IMG/VR virus record: IMGVR_UViG_3300027763_000068
Span: 1 to 59,209 of that record
Source of the DNA: a virus
Direction: 5' to 3' (one strand)
DNA length: 59,209 bases
The position numbers were made by a program, and so were the translations under genes. Positions 52,003-59,209 of the stretch are shown piece after piece. Position 1 is the first letter of the stretch. Each line of letters opens with the position of its first letter. The notes under the pieces were generated by a model, which saw only the letters and a program-made list of their open reading frames with translations, did no database searches and had not been told where the DNA came from.

Positions 52003-52866
52003 TTATGCTACTCCGTCTCGCATAAGATAGAGATACATGGAATGTTTTTGTGCTGTTAAGATTCTTTGTATTTTGTAAATCATCCAACGACCACCAAAAT
52101 TAAAGTAATCTACATTTACCATTCTTCCTGGTCTAGCGTTAAAATTACCGTGAACAAGAATTTTAATTCTTTGAGTGTTCATTAATGTGGTTTGAGCTCT
52201 TCTAAGAAGTGGTGTTTTTGGTGGAGTGTTCCAAAATGTAGCCGCAGTTTTTGAATATTCTTTATAGTATTTAAAATATGGACCAATTAAACTGGTATTT
52301 CCACAATCTACCGTATTATCTAAAACTTCACTGGAATCTGGTGGAAATGGCGATTCACCAAATAATTTTCGTTTATCGTAATTGTAATAATATTTTTTAT
52401 CTGATGTAGCAACCAACTGTTCACCACCACCGGCATCACCACCACTGTCAGTATTAATTTCTACTTCAACATACGGTTTCCAATCAGCATTTACACCACT
52501 AACAGCAGTAAATTTTTGTTCAGTAGGACTATCACAATTTGTGCAATTATAGTCTGCATGGGGATTGCCGTAATCTATTCCAATCCAATCAGTGTTTAAT
52601 TTTTGTTTAATTAATAAACACTCGCTTGTTCCATTTTTTAATTCTGCCAGATAGGTATCGCTTGGTTCTGCATCAGAAGGTTTTAATTCTGCAACTTTAT
52701 CTGGACATGTGCAGTACGGTTGATCTTTAGGGCAGTTTATATTAGAAACTGGCCCATACGGACTCATACAAGAATACTTATTATCCGTATAAAAAGAATT
52801 TATTCCTTTTTTATACGGAGGATACGAGTATTCGTCGCTTGTTGTGTTGTATGGAAATTGAGACAT
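52003..52866 (-). CDS. Putative hub-associated protein, C-terminal tube-like domain
   Basis: A 287-residue protein from the ATG at 52866; a GTG 12 codons upstream would run back into the previous gene. The N-terminal half contains cysteine pairs (YCTCPDK, CTNCDSP), while the C-terminal part (TQRIKILVHGNFNARPGRMV, DYFNFGGRWMIYKIQRI) is like the second tube-fold domain of a phage hub protein. Read with the 710-residue gene directly upstream it may be the other part of a split gp27. Separated from that gene by 20 AT-rich bases. Confidence 0.55.
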   Translation of the reverse strand: MSQFPYNTTSDEYSYPPYKKGINSFYTDNKYSCMSPYGPVSNINCPKDQPYCTCPDKVAELKPSDAEPSDTYLAELKNGTSECLLIKQKLNTDWIGIDYGNPHADYNCTNCDSPTEQKFTAVSGVNADWKPYVEVEINTDSGGDAGGGEQLVATSDKKYYYNYDKRKLFGESPFPPDSSEVLDNTVDCGNTSLIGPYFKYYKEYSKTAATFWNTPPKTPLLRRAQTTLMNTQRIKILVHGNFNARPGRMVNVDYFNFGGRWMIYKIQRILTAQKHSMYLYLMRDGVA

Positions 52867-52886
52867 TTTTATTATATATTTAATGT

Positions 52887-55019
52887 TTAACAGTCGGCAC
52901 ACAAACCGTCATGGCCGTTTTCTACATCAAACAAATATAAATTATCTGTTGGTATTGATGTTTTTTGTGTGTAAATATCAGAACTTGCTAGTGATATACT
53001 TTGTATTCCCGTTAATGTTTGTTTTGGTATTCTGTACATTTGTACTATTCTACCACCAAAATAAAAATCATCGGTAAAAGGTTGGGTTCCATCGTCGTCA
53101 AATGCAGGTGGACAATCACCAGTTAGAACTCTAAATTTACCTACTGGCATCATTGCAAAATTATTAGGATATGATGATAATGATCCTTTGTTAGCCGTTA
53201 CTCCTAAACCATCACTAATGCCCGGATTCATCATTAATGTCCAAGGACCGGCATTACCACCATACAATTCAAAATCATCGGGAATTCTTGAGTTTAAAAT
53301 TTCATTTAAATTATAAGCTCTGGTGTCTGGAAATTCTTCTATGTTTGGTTCTGGTGGTGCCATTCCTTGTGCTGCACCTTGTGGTTTAATGAAAACAAAC
53401 GGAAAACTATTATCTTCAAACTCTATTATTTGATAAAATGAATCAGATAATATGCTTGCAGCTTGATCTCTTGGCCAAAATTCTACTTCAGTCCATGTGT
53501 ATTTCCACACACCACTGGAATCTTTTTCTATATCTTGATCTACTTCGTAATTTATTGCACCATTACTGCCATAAATTTTTTCTGCACCAGTTAATACCGC
53601 AAAGAATGTTTCAGGAACTGGTCTTACACAACAAACACTATTTTTATAAACTTCCCATTTTTTCTTTAATCTTTTTGCTTGTGCGTATTCTTGGCGAGTT
53701 GTAATTAAAGGCCATTTGATCGTTCTCCAAATTTTCTTTAACCAACCACCAGGCAACTCACAAAAATCTGATTCTGATCTCCAAAAATTATTTTCCAGTC
53801 TTTCTGGTTCGATTTCAAAAGTTTCATCACCAACATAAGAATCGTATCTATCATAATAGTTCCACCAAGGAGATTCTAAACTATTATACGGATAAGAATA
53901 ATAACCGTAATTAGTATCAGTAATGCGACAAGTTGTACTAAGAGCTCCAGGATAATTTTTAATTGGATCTTTTGCTATCTTTTTCCAATCTCCACCTTCA
54001 TCTCCGTAATCGTATTTGTATAACACTTTACTTAATTGACCGTTAGTATCCAAAAAGTCGCTATAGATATCATCCCATCTAGGTTTAACACGCAAATATT
54101 CTCCGATAAAAGCACCTTTATCAAATAAATTTGGTGGACTTATTGCGTTTATAACTTCAAAAGAAACTATAGCGTTTGCTGCATTTTCGTCTAGTACTGG
54201 ACTAAAAGATAAATGAGGATACGTTTCTTTTTCATACTCTTCCACTAGGCTTTCAATACATCTAAAATTCCAGTTGTATAGATCTTCCCAAAAGAAAAAA
54301 TTAACTGCTTTTGGATTTTTGGCGTAACAAGCGTACTCAGCAACGTAATTCATTATTTGTGAAAGTCTGGAAGTATTACCAGCTTTAGACCAAGGGTAAA
54401 GAAACGGATCGTGTTTATACCAGATATCGTTGAATGTGGGATCTGCTTTTAGTTCCTTGTTTGGATTTACTTTAGATATTATATCTTGAATAAACCCATC
54501 CATTGGTTCTTCAGATTTTTGTAAATCAATACCTTCAACAAATTCTTCTTTATCATAATCTGCAGTTTTTGATATTTTACCAATAAAATCTTGTACGTAT
54601 GTGGTATCAAAATTTCTATACAAAAACAGTTTAGAAGCAAAACGAACAATAATTTTAGCTGGCCGTCCGTCTGGTCCTGTTAAACGCTTTGAAGCTAGAT
54701 CTGTAGGCACCTGAATATCCACAATATCAAATTCAAAAGTTTCTGTTTCATTTGCTGAAATATTGTGTGTAATTTTTACAACATTATCAAAACTTAATTT
54801 ATTAGCGTAAGAAAGATTAGGACTAGGATCTACAAACTCTATAGAACCAAAAATAGACTCAGCAAACATGTCTTCATCTATAGTAATTTGTTCAAATAAT
54901 ACTGGTTCATAATTTGGATCTCCTGTATCACTTTTTGGATCTTTTGGAAATATTTCTAAATTACCAATCGTGACTTTTAAACCAATAATGTTAGGAAATG
55001 GTATGTTCGGTTCGCTCAT
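52887..55019 (-). CDS. Putative baseplate hub protein, gp27-like N-terminal domains
   Basis: A 710-residue protein. The N-terminal ~200 residues (LFEQITIDEDMFAESIFGSI, DVFKITHN-like strands, NFDTTYVQDFIGKISKT) resemble the beta-barrel start of hub proteins that fit onto the tail tube. The middle and C-terminal parts are rich in Trp, Tyr and Asp and not assignable; the end is HDGLCADC. It lies between gp53 and gp25, where a hub would be expected. Overlaps the gp53 end by 4 nt. The gp27 relation is a structural guess. Confidence 0.55.
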   Translation of the reverse strand: MSEPNIPFPNIIGLKVTIGNLEIFPKDPKSDTGDPNYEPVLFEQITIDEDMFAESIFGSIEFVDPSPNLSYANKLSFDNVVKITHNISANETETFEFDIVDIQVPTDLASKRLTGPDGRPAKIIVRFASKLFLYRNFDTTYVQDFIGKISKTADYDKEEFVEGIDLQKSEEPMDGFIQDIISKVNPNKELKADPTFNDIWYKHDPFLYPWSKAGNTSRLSQIMNYVAEYACYAKNPKAVNFFFWEDLYNWNFRCIESLVEEYEKETYPHLSFSPVLDENAANAIVSFEVINAISPPNLFDKGAFIGEYLRVKPRWDDIYSDFLDTNGQLSKVLYKYDYGDEGGDWKKIAKDPIKNYPGALSTTCRITDTNYGYYSYPYNSLESPWWNYYDRYDSYVGDETFEIEPERLENNFWRSESDFCELPGGWLKKIWRTIKWPLITTRQEYAQAKRLKKKWEVYKNSVCCVRPVPETFFAVLTGAEKIYGSNGAINYEVDQDIEKDSSGVWKYTWTEVEFWPRDQAASILSDSFYQIIEFEDNSFPFVFIKPQGAAQGMAPPEPNIEEFPDTRAYNLNEILNSRIPDDFELYGGNAGPWTLMMNPGISDGLGVTANKGSLSSYPNNFAMMPVGKFRVLTGDCPPAFDDDGTQPFTDDFYFGGRIVQMYRIPKQTLTGIQSISLASSDIYTQKTSIPTDNLYLFDVENGHDGLCADC

Positions 55020-56231
55020 AATTCACTTATTTTAATTTTATTATCTGTATTACTTTTTAATAAATTTGCCACTGCAGTTTGTAGGTTATTAACACCGGTT
55101 TGACTTAATTGCTTAATCTGTGTTTTATTGTAAAGGTCATTATCTAAAAGTTCTTTTCTTAAAGTTACAAAGTCATCATTGTCATTTGCTTGCTGATAAC
55201 CGGAAATGTATGTGTTTTGCCAATTATTATTAGAACCAATATTTAATATCTGGCCACCTTGTTGTATGTATTTTGTTGAATCCAAATATCTTTGAATACC
55301 AAGTAATTGATTTTGAATTGTTCTTATTTGAACATATTTGTTTTTAGCCGAATCGTATCTCCAAACAGAAACTATAGTACCTGAAGGATCATCAAATGAT
55401 ACTGGAAGTGTGTCTGGGAATTGATAAGTTTTTACAAATATTCTTTTGTATTGATTATCAACAGTCTCAACTACTCCCAGATATTTTTTATTTGTGTCTG
55501 TTCCTCTTAATATGATGTGATCGTAACCAGAATCTATTTGTGAAAAAGCACCGCTCAAACCTAAAGCAGTCACCTTTTCTAATGTTTGACCAGCACATCC
55601 AGCATCACCGTATTTTAATATATTACCCCAAACAACTAGTTGTTTGTTGGTATTAATACCAGCAGAATGGTATCGCCCTGCTGAAACTGTAGTATATGTT
55701 CCTGTAGGAATGTTTAACTGGCCGTCTGCAGTTGCTCCCCAAGCGTATGCAGTACCATTAGAATGCACAGCAAGGGCGTGATTATAAGTGGCAGACACCA
55801 TGGTGATACCAGTAACGCCTGCTGGAACAACTAGTTGTTGATACGTATTTGAACCCCAAGCAGTAAGACCGTAGTTTGCGCCTAAAATACCAACACAGAA
55901 TCCAGCACCACAATCAGCATCATAAAAAGTTACTCCTGCTGGCGCAGATGTACCAAAATTTACAAGAGTTCCGTTTTCTTTTATTGCTACACCACCAGAT
56001 AAATCACTGGTCCACGCGGTTTTAACTATTCCAGTTGCACCAGAAGCAGCCACTGTGAAATCATCACACTCATCACCAAAACAATACATGGAACCGTCTT
56101 TAACGGCAACAATTCTGTCACCAGAAGCGTCAATGTAAGAGTAGTTTCCTGTTTTGGATTTGTAAAGTTCTCCAAATTTATTAAAAGAACCAGTATACTC
56201 ATCAGTGGCTGGTAGATATTCCAGCCAATCC
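55016..56231 (-). CDS. gp53: gp53 C-terminal part (RCC1-like propeller and end) after frameshift
   Basis: Continues gp53 in the next frame. From the frameshift zone the reading frame gives DWLEYLPATDEYTGSFNK and runs openly to the stop; the first ATG inside it (at 56089) is not a convincing start, having no ribosome site and sitting in mid-domain. Residues show repeated strands of the RCC1 kind: VAVKDGSMYCFGD, GVAIKENGTLVNFG, ALAVHSNGTAYAWG, SAGINTNKQLVVWG. The last third (TISGYQQAND-like helices, KELLDNDLYNKTQIKQL) belongs to the wedge protein. A corrected protein would have about 611 residues. Confidence 0.75.
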
Positions 56232-56852
56232 TATATCTTTACCCCAGGCGTAAATGTAACCTCTAGAGTCTAAACAAGAACTAAAATAATTGCCATTGGA
56301 TATTTGAGTAATATTTGGTTGTTGATTAAATGTGTCTGGGATTATGGATTGACCGTATTGTGGAGAACCGCACGAAGACTCGGATGTCACGCCGCCAGCA
56401 CCATAACATTTAATACTAAATGGACCAGTGCCTGTTTCGTAGATTAGTATATCGCCTGCAGATATACCATCAAGATTAGTTCCAGTATACCCCTTTAAAA
56501 AATCACCAGTAAACCCAGTGGAACCAGCTGCTGGGATAAAATCAGAGATGTTAGCAAACTGATACACCCAACCATCGTATTCCAATTCTATTTGAGAATT
56601 GTAACTTTCTTGTGTTTGGGCCCAGTCACGTAACGGATTTCTTACACCATTAACTAAAAATAAAGACCAGTAGTACTGAGGATCATTATATAAACGATAA
56701 GAAACTTGATCGGCGCGTTCACCTGGTTGTGCCTGAGTTGTAAGAATTGCTCCCGGACGGTCAAACACCAAATTTATAGACTTAAAAATATTGGTAACTT
56801 CGTAAGTTCCACCATCAAATCCATACTGTATTTTAGGAAAGAATTGAAACAT
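56202..56852 (-). CDS. gp53: Baseplate wedge gp53, N-terminal part before frameshift
   Basis: gp53 joins the wedge to the hub. The N-terminus MFQFFPKIQYG and then GERADQVSYRLYNDPQYYWS (residues about 44-63) and FLVNGVRNP match the family. The ATG at 56852 overlaps the gp48 stop (TAATG), and is preferred over a GTG three codons earlier. The reading frame stops at 56202 within an RCC1-like strand (GYIYAWGKD), although the same protein clearly continues in another frame. Family members are about 200 residues; this one is enlarged by the propeller. Confidence 0.82.
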   Translation of the reverse strand: MFQFFPKIQYGFDGGTYEVTNIFKSINLVFDRPGAILTTQAQPGERADQVSYRLYNDPQYYWSLFLVNGVRNPLRDWAQTQESYNSQIELEYDGWVYQFANISDFIPAAGSTGFTGDFLKGYTGTNLDGISAGDILIYETGTGPFSIKCYGAGGVTSESSCGSPQYGQSIIPDTFNQQPNITQISNGNYFSSCLDSRGYIYAWGKDIGLAGISTSH

Positions 56853-57682
56853 TAACTCCACCCTCCTCGCGGTGGTTCTGCTCTTCCTTTACCGGATATA
56901 AAACGTTCTGCTCTATTCATCAATGATAGTGTTCCGCTTTGATTACCTATGCCAGTTTGCATTGCAGGTTCTAGTTCTACAAATAATAATTTAATGTTTA
57001 ATGCTATAGGTCTGTAATTTGGTGTAGCAAATGGTGTATTTAAAATTGGTGATCTGTTTATATCTACCTGTTTTAATACAGATGTTAATGGTTGTCCGTC
57101 CCAGTAGTCTGGAACAAAATTTGATTTATTAGTAGAAGTTGCCTCAAAACACCAAATATACGGATGTTTCATGGTTAAAAGTGATGCAGTATTTGCTATA
57201 GGAAAGCAGTTATTTTGAAAAATCAGGGCTATAGTATTTGCTATTTTTGCTTGTTTTTCATTTTTAGCCACCATGTTTATTTCAAAACTGTGAGTTCGTC
57301 TAGCACCCGGTTCTAAAATAGTCTCAAAGTGATCAAATCGAATTATGGATCCGCCACTAAAAAAGCTGTTAGCAAGTTCTTTTGTTGCTGCTATTTGTTG
57401 GCCGAGTGTTCCTAATAAATTGCCGGTTTCCACAGATTGAACATTTAGACTACCACCAGCAGTATACGTTTGACTATTACTGGTATTCATTTGTCTTGGG
57501 TATGGAATAGATATAACAAGGCCTGGTGTATTTTTTATAGAAGTTCTTGTTCTGCCACTATTAAAAGTAGTCCAGTCTTTTGCATAAAACGTCATCCAGA
57601 CAGGAATCTCGTTTTCGTATTCGTCTCCTGGTGGTGGAAATTGGTAATAATTGCTGGTATTTGGATTTACTGGTTGTGCCAT
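56852..57682 (-). CDS. gp48: Baseplate tail-tube cap gp48-like
   Basis: A 276-residue protein that should sit on the hub as the first ring of the tube, as gp48 does in T4. ETILEPGARRTHSFEINMV (residues 123-141), then KIANTIALIFQNNCFP, follow the tube-fold pattern of gp48 in cyanophage-like phages. It is the first gene of the leftward block, directly at the divergent promoter region. T4 gp48 has 364 residues. Confidence 0.72.
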   Translation of the reverse strand: MAQPVNPNTSNYYQFPPPGDEYENEIPVWMTFYAKDWTTFNSGRTRTSIKNTPGLVISIPYPRQMNTSNSQTYTAGGSLNVQSVETGNLLGTLGQQIAATKELANSFFSGGSIIRFDHFETILEPGARRTHSFEINMVAKNEKQAKIANTIALIFQNNCFPIANTASLLTMKHPYIWCFEATSTNKSNFVPDYWDGQPLTSVLKQVDINRSPILNTPFATPNYRPIALNIKLLFVELEPAMQTGIGNQSGTLSLMNRAERFISGKGRAEPPRGGWS

Positions 57683-57688
57683 TTGTGT

Positions 57689-57696
57689 TATAAATA
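57689..57696 (+). promoter_or_regulatory. Divergent late promoter of the rightward gp4 operon
   Basis: Perfect TATAAATA on the plus strand in the 29-bp gap between divergent gp48 and gp4 genes. It is followed by TTGGAA and the gp4 ATG at 57712. The opposite strand offers only a weaker AT-rich sequence (TATATATTTATA) for the leftward block. This gap is the strand switch of the window. Confidence 0.68.
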
Positions 57697-57711
57697 TATA
57701 TTGGAATTTAC

Positions 57712-58143
57712 ATGGCGTATAAAACTAAATATGAACCAAAAAATCCACAAAAATATGTTGGCAATTACGCCAACATTGTTTGTCGTTCTAATTGGGAACG
57801 TAAGTTCTGCAAGTATTTGGATGAAAACAATAATGTTGTCAGATGGTCTAGCGAAGAAATAAAAATTCCATATCTGTCTACAATAGACAGACAGATACAC
57901 CAATATTACCCAGATTTTGTGTTTGAAGCATTAAAAGGCGAACAAGTTGAAACTTTCATGGTGGAAATAAAACCTAAAAAGCAAACAATACAGCCAGCTC
58001 CTAGAAAGAATAAAAGAGCGTATCTAAACGAATGCATCACATACGAAACCAACACGTGTAAATGGAAAGCAGCAAACGCGTACTGTAAAGATAAAGGGTG
58101 GACTTTTAAAATATTAACAGAAGAAAACCTATTTAAAGGCTAA
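57712..58143 (+). CDS. gp4: Head completion nuclease-like protein gp4
   Basis: A 143-residue homologue of T4 gp4 (150 residues), needed to finish packaged heads before tail joining. Conserved features: NIVCRSNWERKFCKYLDEN (residues 19-37), YYPDF (near 65) and VEIKPKKQ (near 79), which is an endonuclease-type D...ExK arrangement (TnsA-like). First gene on the plus strand, 1 nt before the next gene. Confidence 0.9.
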   Translation: MAYKTKYEPKNPQKYVGNYANIVCRSNWERKFCKYLDENNNVVRWSSEEIKIPYLSTIDRQIHQYYPDFVFEALKGEQVETFMVEIKPKKQTIQPAPRKNKRAYLNECITYETNTCKWKAANAYCKDKGWTFKILTEENLFKG

Positions 58144-58144
58144 A

Positions 58145-58753
58145 ATGGCATATCCAGACAACAACGACGTAAATTCACTGATTAGTTTTTTTCAGGGAGT
58201 ATCCGGATTTCAACGATCAAACAGATTCAAGGTGGTTATTAATGTTCCAACCCAAATAACCACACAATATCCTGGCCAATTTACTATAAAAAACAATCAA
58301 ATATCTTTATTTGCAACAACAGTACAAATTCCACAACAAGTAATCACGTACTTTCCTGATACCATGTCTCCTTCTGGTGCTGAGATTGATATTCCTCTAA
58401 AAAGAGGATTTGATGAAAGATTTATAATAGACTTTATAGTGGATTCTAAATGGCAAGCCAGAAGATTTTTTGAAGCTTGGATGAATATCATGTTTATTAA
58501 CGATACCACATCTTCTTTTAAAAATTCAATTATAGTAAATTATCAAAATAATATTAGCAGTACTGTTGATATTTACGCTCTAGACCAAAACGGAAATACT
58601 AATAGACGAATAACACTATATCAAGCGTGGCCAAGCACAATACTTCCAACTCAAATGATGAATGATGCTCCTAACGATTATTTAACTTTAAGTGTGGATA
58701 TGAACTATAGATACTATAGAGCGTTTGACGCAACAAATGGGTTAGAAACTTAA
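58145..58753 (+). CDS. gp54: Baseplate tail-tube initiator gp54-like (tube fold)
   Basis: A 202-residue protein with the start DVNSLISFFQGVSGFQRSNRF and NRFKVVINVP, close to tail tube gp19, so it shares that fold. In T4 gp54 follows gp48 on the hub and starts tube polymerisation; position between gp4 and the hub gene fits. It is shorter than T4 gp54 (320), which lies against a firm call. It could alternatively be a second tube subunit. Confidence 0.65.
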   Translation: MAYPDNNDVNSLISFFQGVSGFQRSNRFKVVINVPTQITTQYPGQFTIKNNQISLFATTVQIPQQVITYFPDTMSPSGAEIDIPLKRGFDERFIIDFIVDSKWQARRFFEAWMNIMFINDTTSSFKNSIIVNYQNNISSTVDIYALDQNGNTNRRITLYQAWPSTILPTQMMNDAPNDYLTLSVDMNYRYYRAFDATNGLET

Positions 58754-58755
58754 TT

Positions 58756-59209
58756 ATGGCCATTAAAGATCTTTTATTATCGTCTCTACCGCAGTACTGC
58801 GAAATATTAGCTTCAGGAAAAGAAGTGTGTTTTAGACCAATGATTGTTTCTGAGGAAAAGGCCATGTTGTTGGCAAAACACTCTGAAAACAAACAAACCA
58901 TACTAAAAACATTAACTAATATAATTTCCACCTGTTTTGGTGGTTCTAAAGACTGGTCTATTGCAGATTTTGAACACATGTTTCTATTGCTTCGAGCAAA
59001 ATCTATAGGCGAAGTAGAAGGATTTACAATCAAATGCCCAGTGACTGCAGAAGACGTTAATATTAAAATAAATTTATTAAAAGACGTTAAATTAACAAAA
59101 TCAAAAGCTAATAATAAAGTTAAATTAAATGAAAATTTAGTTGTTGTATTTAAAGAACCAACAATAAAAACACTGGCAAAATATCCAGACTACAAAGAAA
59201 CAACAGAAC
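58756..59209 (+). CDS. Baseplate hub assembly protein gp26/gp51-like, truncated
   Basis: The first 151 codons of a gene that runs off the right end of the window. The start MAIKDLLLSSLPQYCEIL and FRPMIVSEEKAMLLAKHSEN (residues 26-45) followed by CFGGSKDWSIADFEHMFLLL are the conserved core of the T4 baseplate family (gp26/gp51), needed for hub formation. GFTIKCPVTAED with a CxV pattern resembles a zinc-ribbon start. Complete length and the next gene are unknown. Confidence 0.75.
   Translation, partial: MAIKDLLLSSLPQYCEILASGKEVCFRPMIVSEEKAMLLAKHSENKQTILKTLTNIISTCFGGSKDWSIADFEHMFLLLRAKSIGEVEGFTIKCPVTAEDVNIKINLLKDVKLTKSKANNKVKLNENLVVVFKEPTIKTLAKYPDYKETTE

Noticed and set aside
52866-52902. A frameshift joining the 710-residue gene and the next gene
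   Set aside because: The first gene ends in a natural-looking terminus and the second has its own ATG; no shared domain crosses the gap, unlike gp53.
1-59209. tRNA genes, CRISPR arrays, insertion sequences, inteins and homing endonucleases
   Set aside because: No cloverleaf, regularly spaced repeat, transposase or homing motif was seen, and coding density leaves no room for most of them. Small or disguised examples could be missed by eye.

Overview
The window is part of the genome of a T4-like contractile-tailed phage (Myoviridae in the old sense) with AT-rich DNA. Nearly the whole T4 core is present: replisome (gp44, gp45, gp62, RNase H), recombination (gp46, gp47, UvsW, UvsY), late sigma factor gp55, head (gp20 to gp23), terminase, neck, tail and baseplate. 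The gene order gp23-gp3-uvsY-uvsW-Sm-like-gp55-gp47-gp46 and the short forms of gp62, gp7 and gp18 point to the marine or freshwater cyanophage/pelagiphage-like branch rather than to coliphage T4. No photosynthesis gene, tRNA or other host marker lies in the window, so the host cannot be named.

Layout. Everything from 17 to 57,682 is on the minus strand, so it is transcribed from right to left. From about 57.7 kb the last three genes (gp4, a gp54-like tube initiator, a truncated gp26/gp51-like hub gene) are on the plus strand, diverging from a 29-bp intergenic promoter region. Read along the minus strand the order is: baseplate (gp48, gp53, two hub-like genes, gp25, gp6, gp7, gp8; 57.7-47.4 kb); two small tail proteins; fibre and adhesin genes (47-32.8 kb); a cysteine-rich protein; neck and packaging (gp13, gp14, gp15, gp16, gp17); tail sheath and tube (gp18, gp19); the head cluster (gp20, core proteins, gp21, Gly-rich protein, gp22, gp23; 25.8-19.6 kb); gp3; recombination and late-transcription genes (19-13 kb); replisome genes with regA (11.7-8.2 kb); and finally a sugar cluster of eight glycosyltransferases with a nucleotidyltransferase, a cupin, a HAD phosphatase and an FkbM methyltransferase (8.2-0 kb).

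How it works together. Late genes appear to be read by gp55-programmed host RNA polymerase: perfect TATAAATA octamers lie before gp23, gp22, gp18, a 1545-residue fibre protein and the plus-strand gp4 gene. The sugar cluster could modify a host surface polysaccharide or decorate the virion.

The most unusual region is 32.3-42.8 kb. Four adjacent tail proteins combine short collagen-like (G-x-y) N-termini, tandem six-cysteine 'CC' repeats and, in two of them, C-terminal DUF1566 (C-type-lectin-like) domains; a fifth gene encodes a compact cysteine-rich protein next to the neck genes. The second unusual locus is gp53, which carries an inserted RCC1-like beta-propeller and is interrupted by a one-base frameshift in this sequence. 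Coding density is very high: apart from the frameshift zone of gp53, no stretch longer than about 100 bases lacks a gene.
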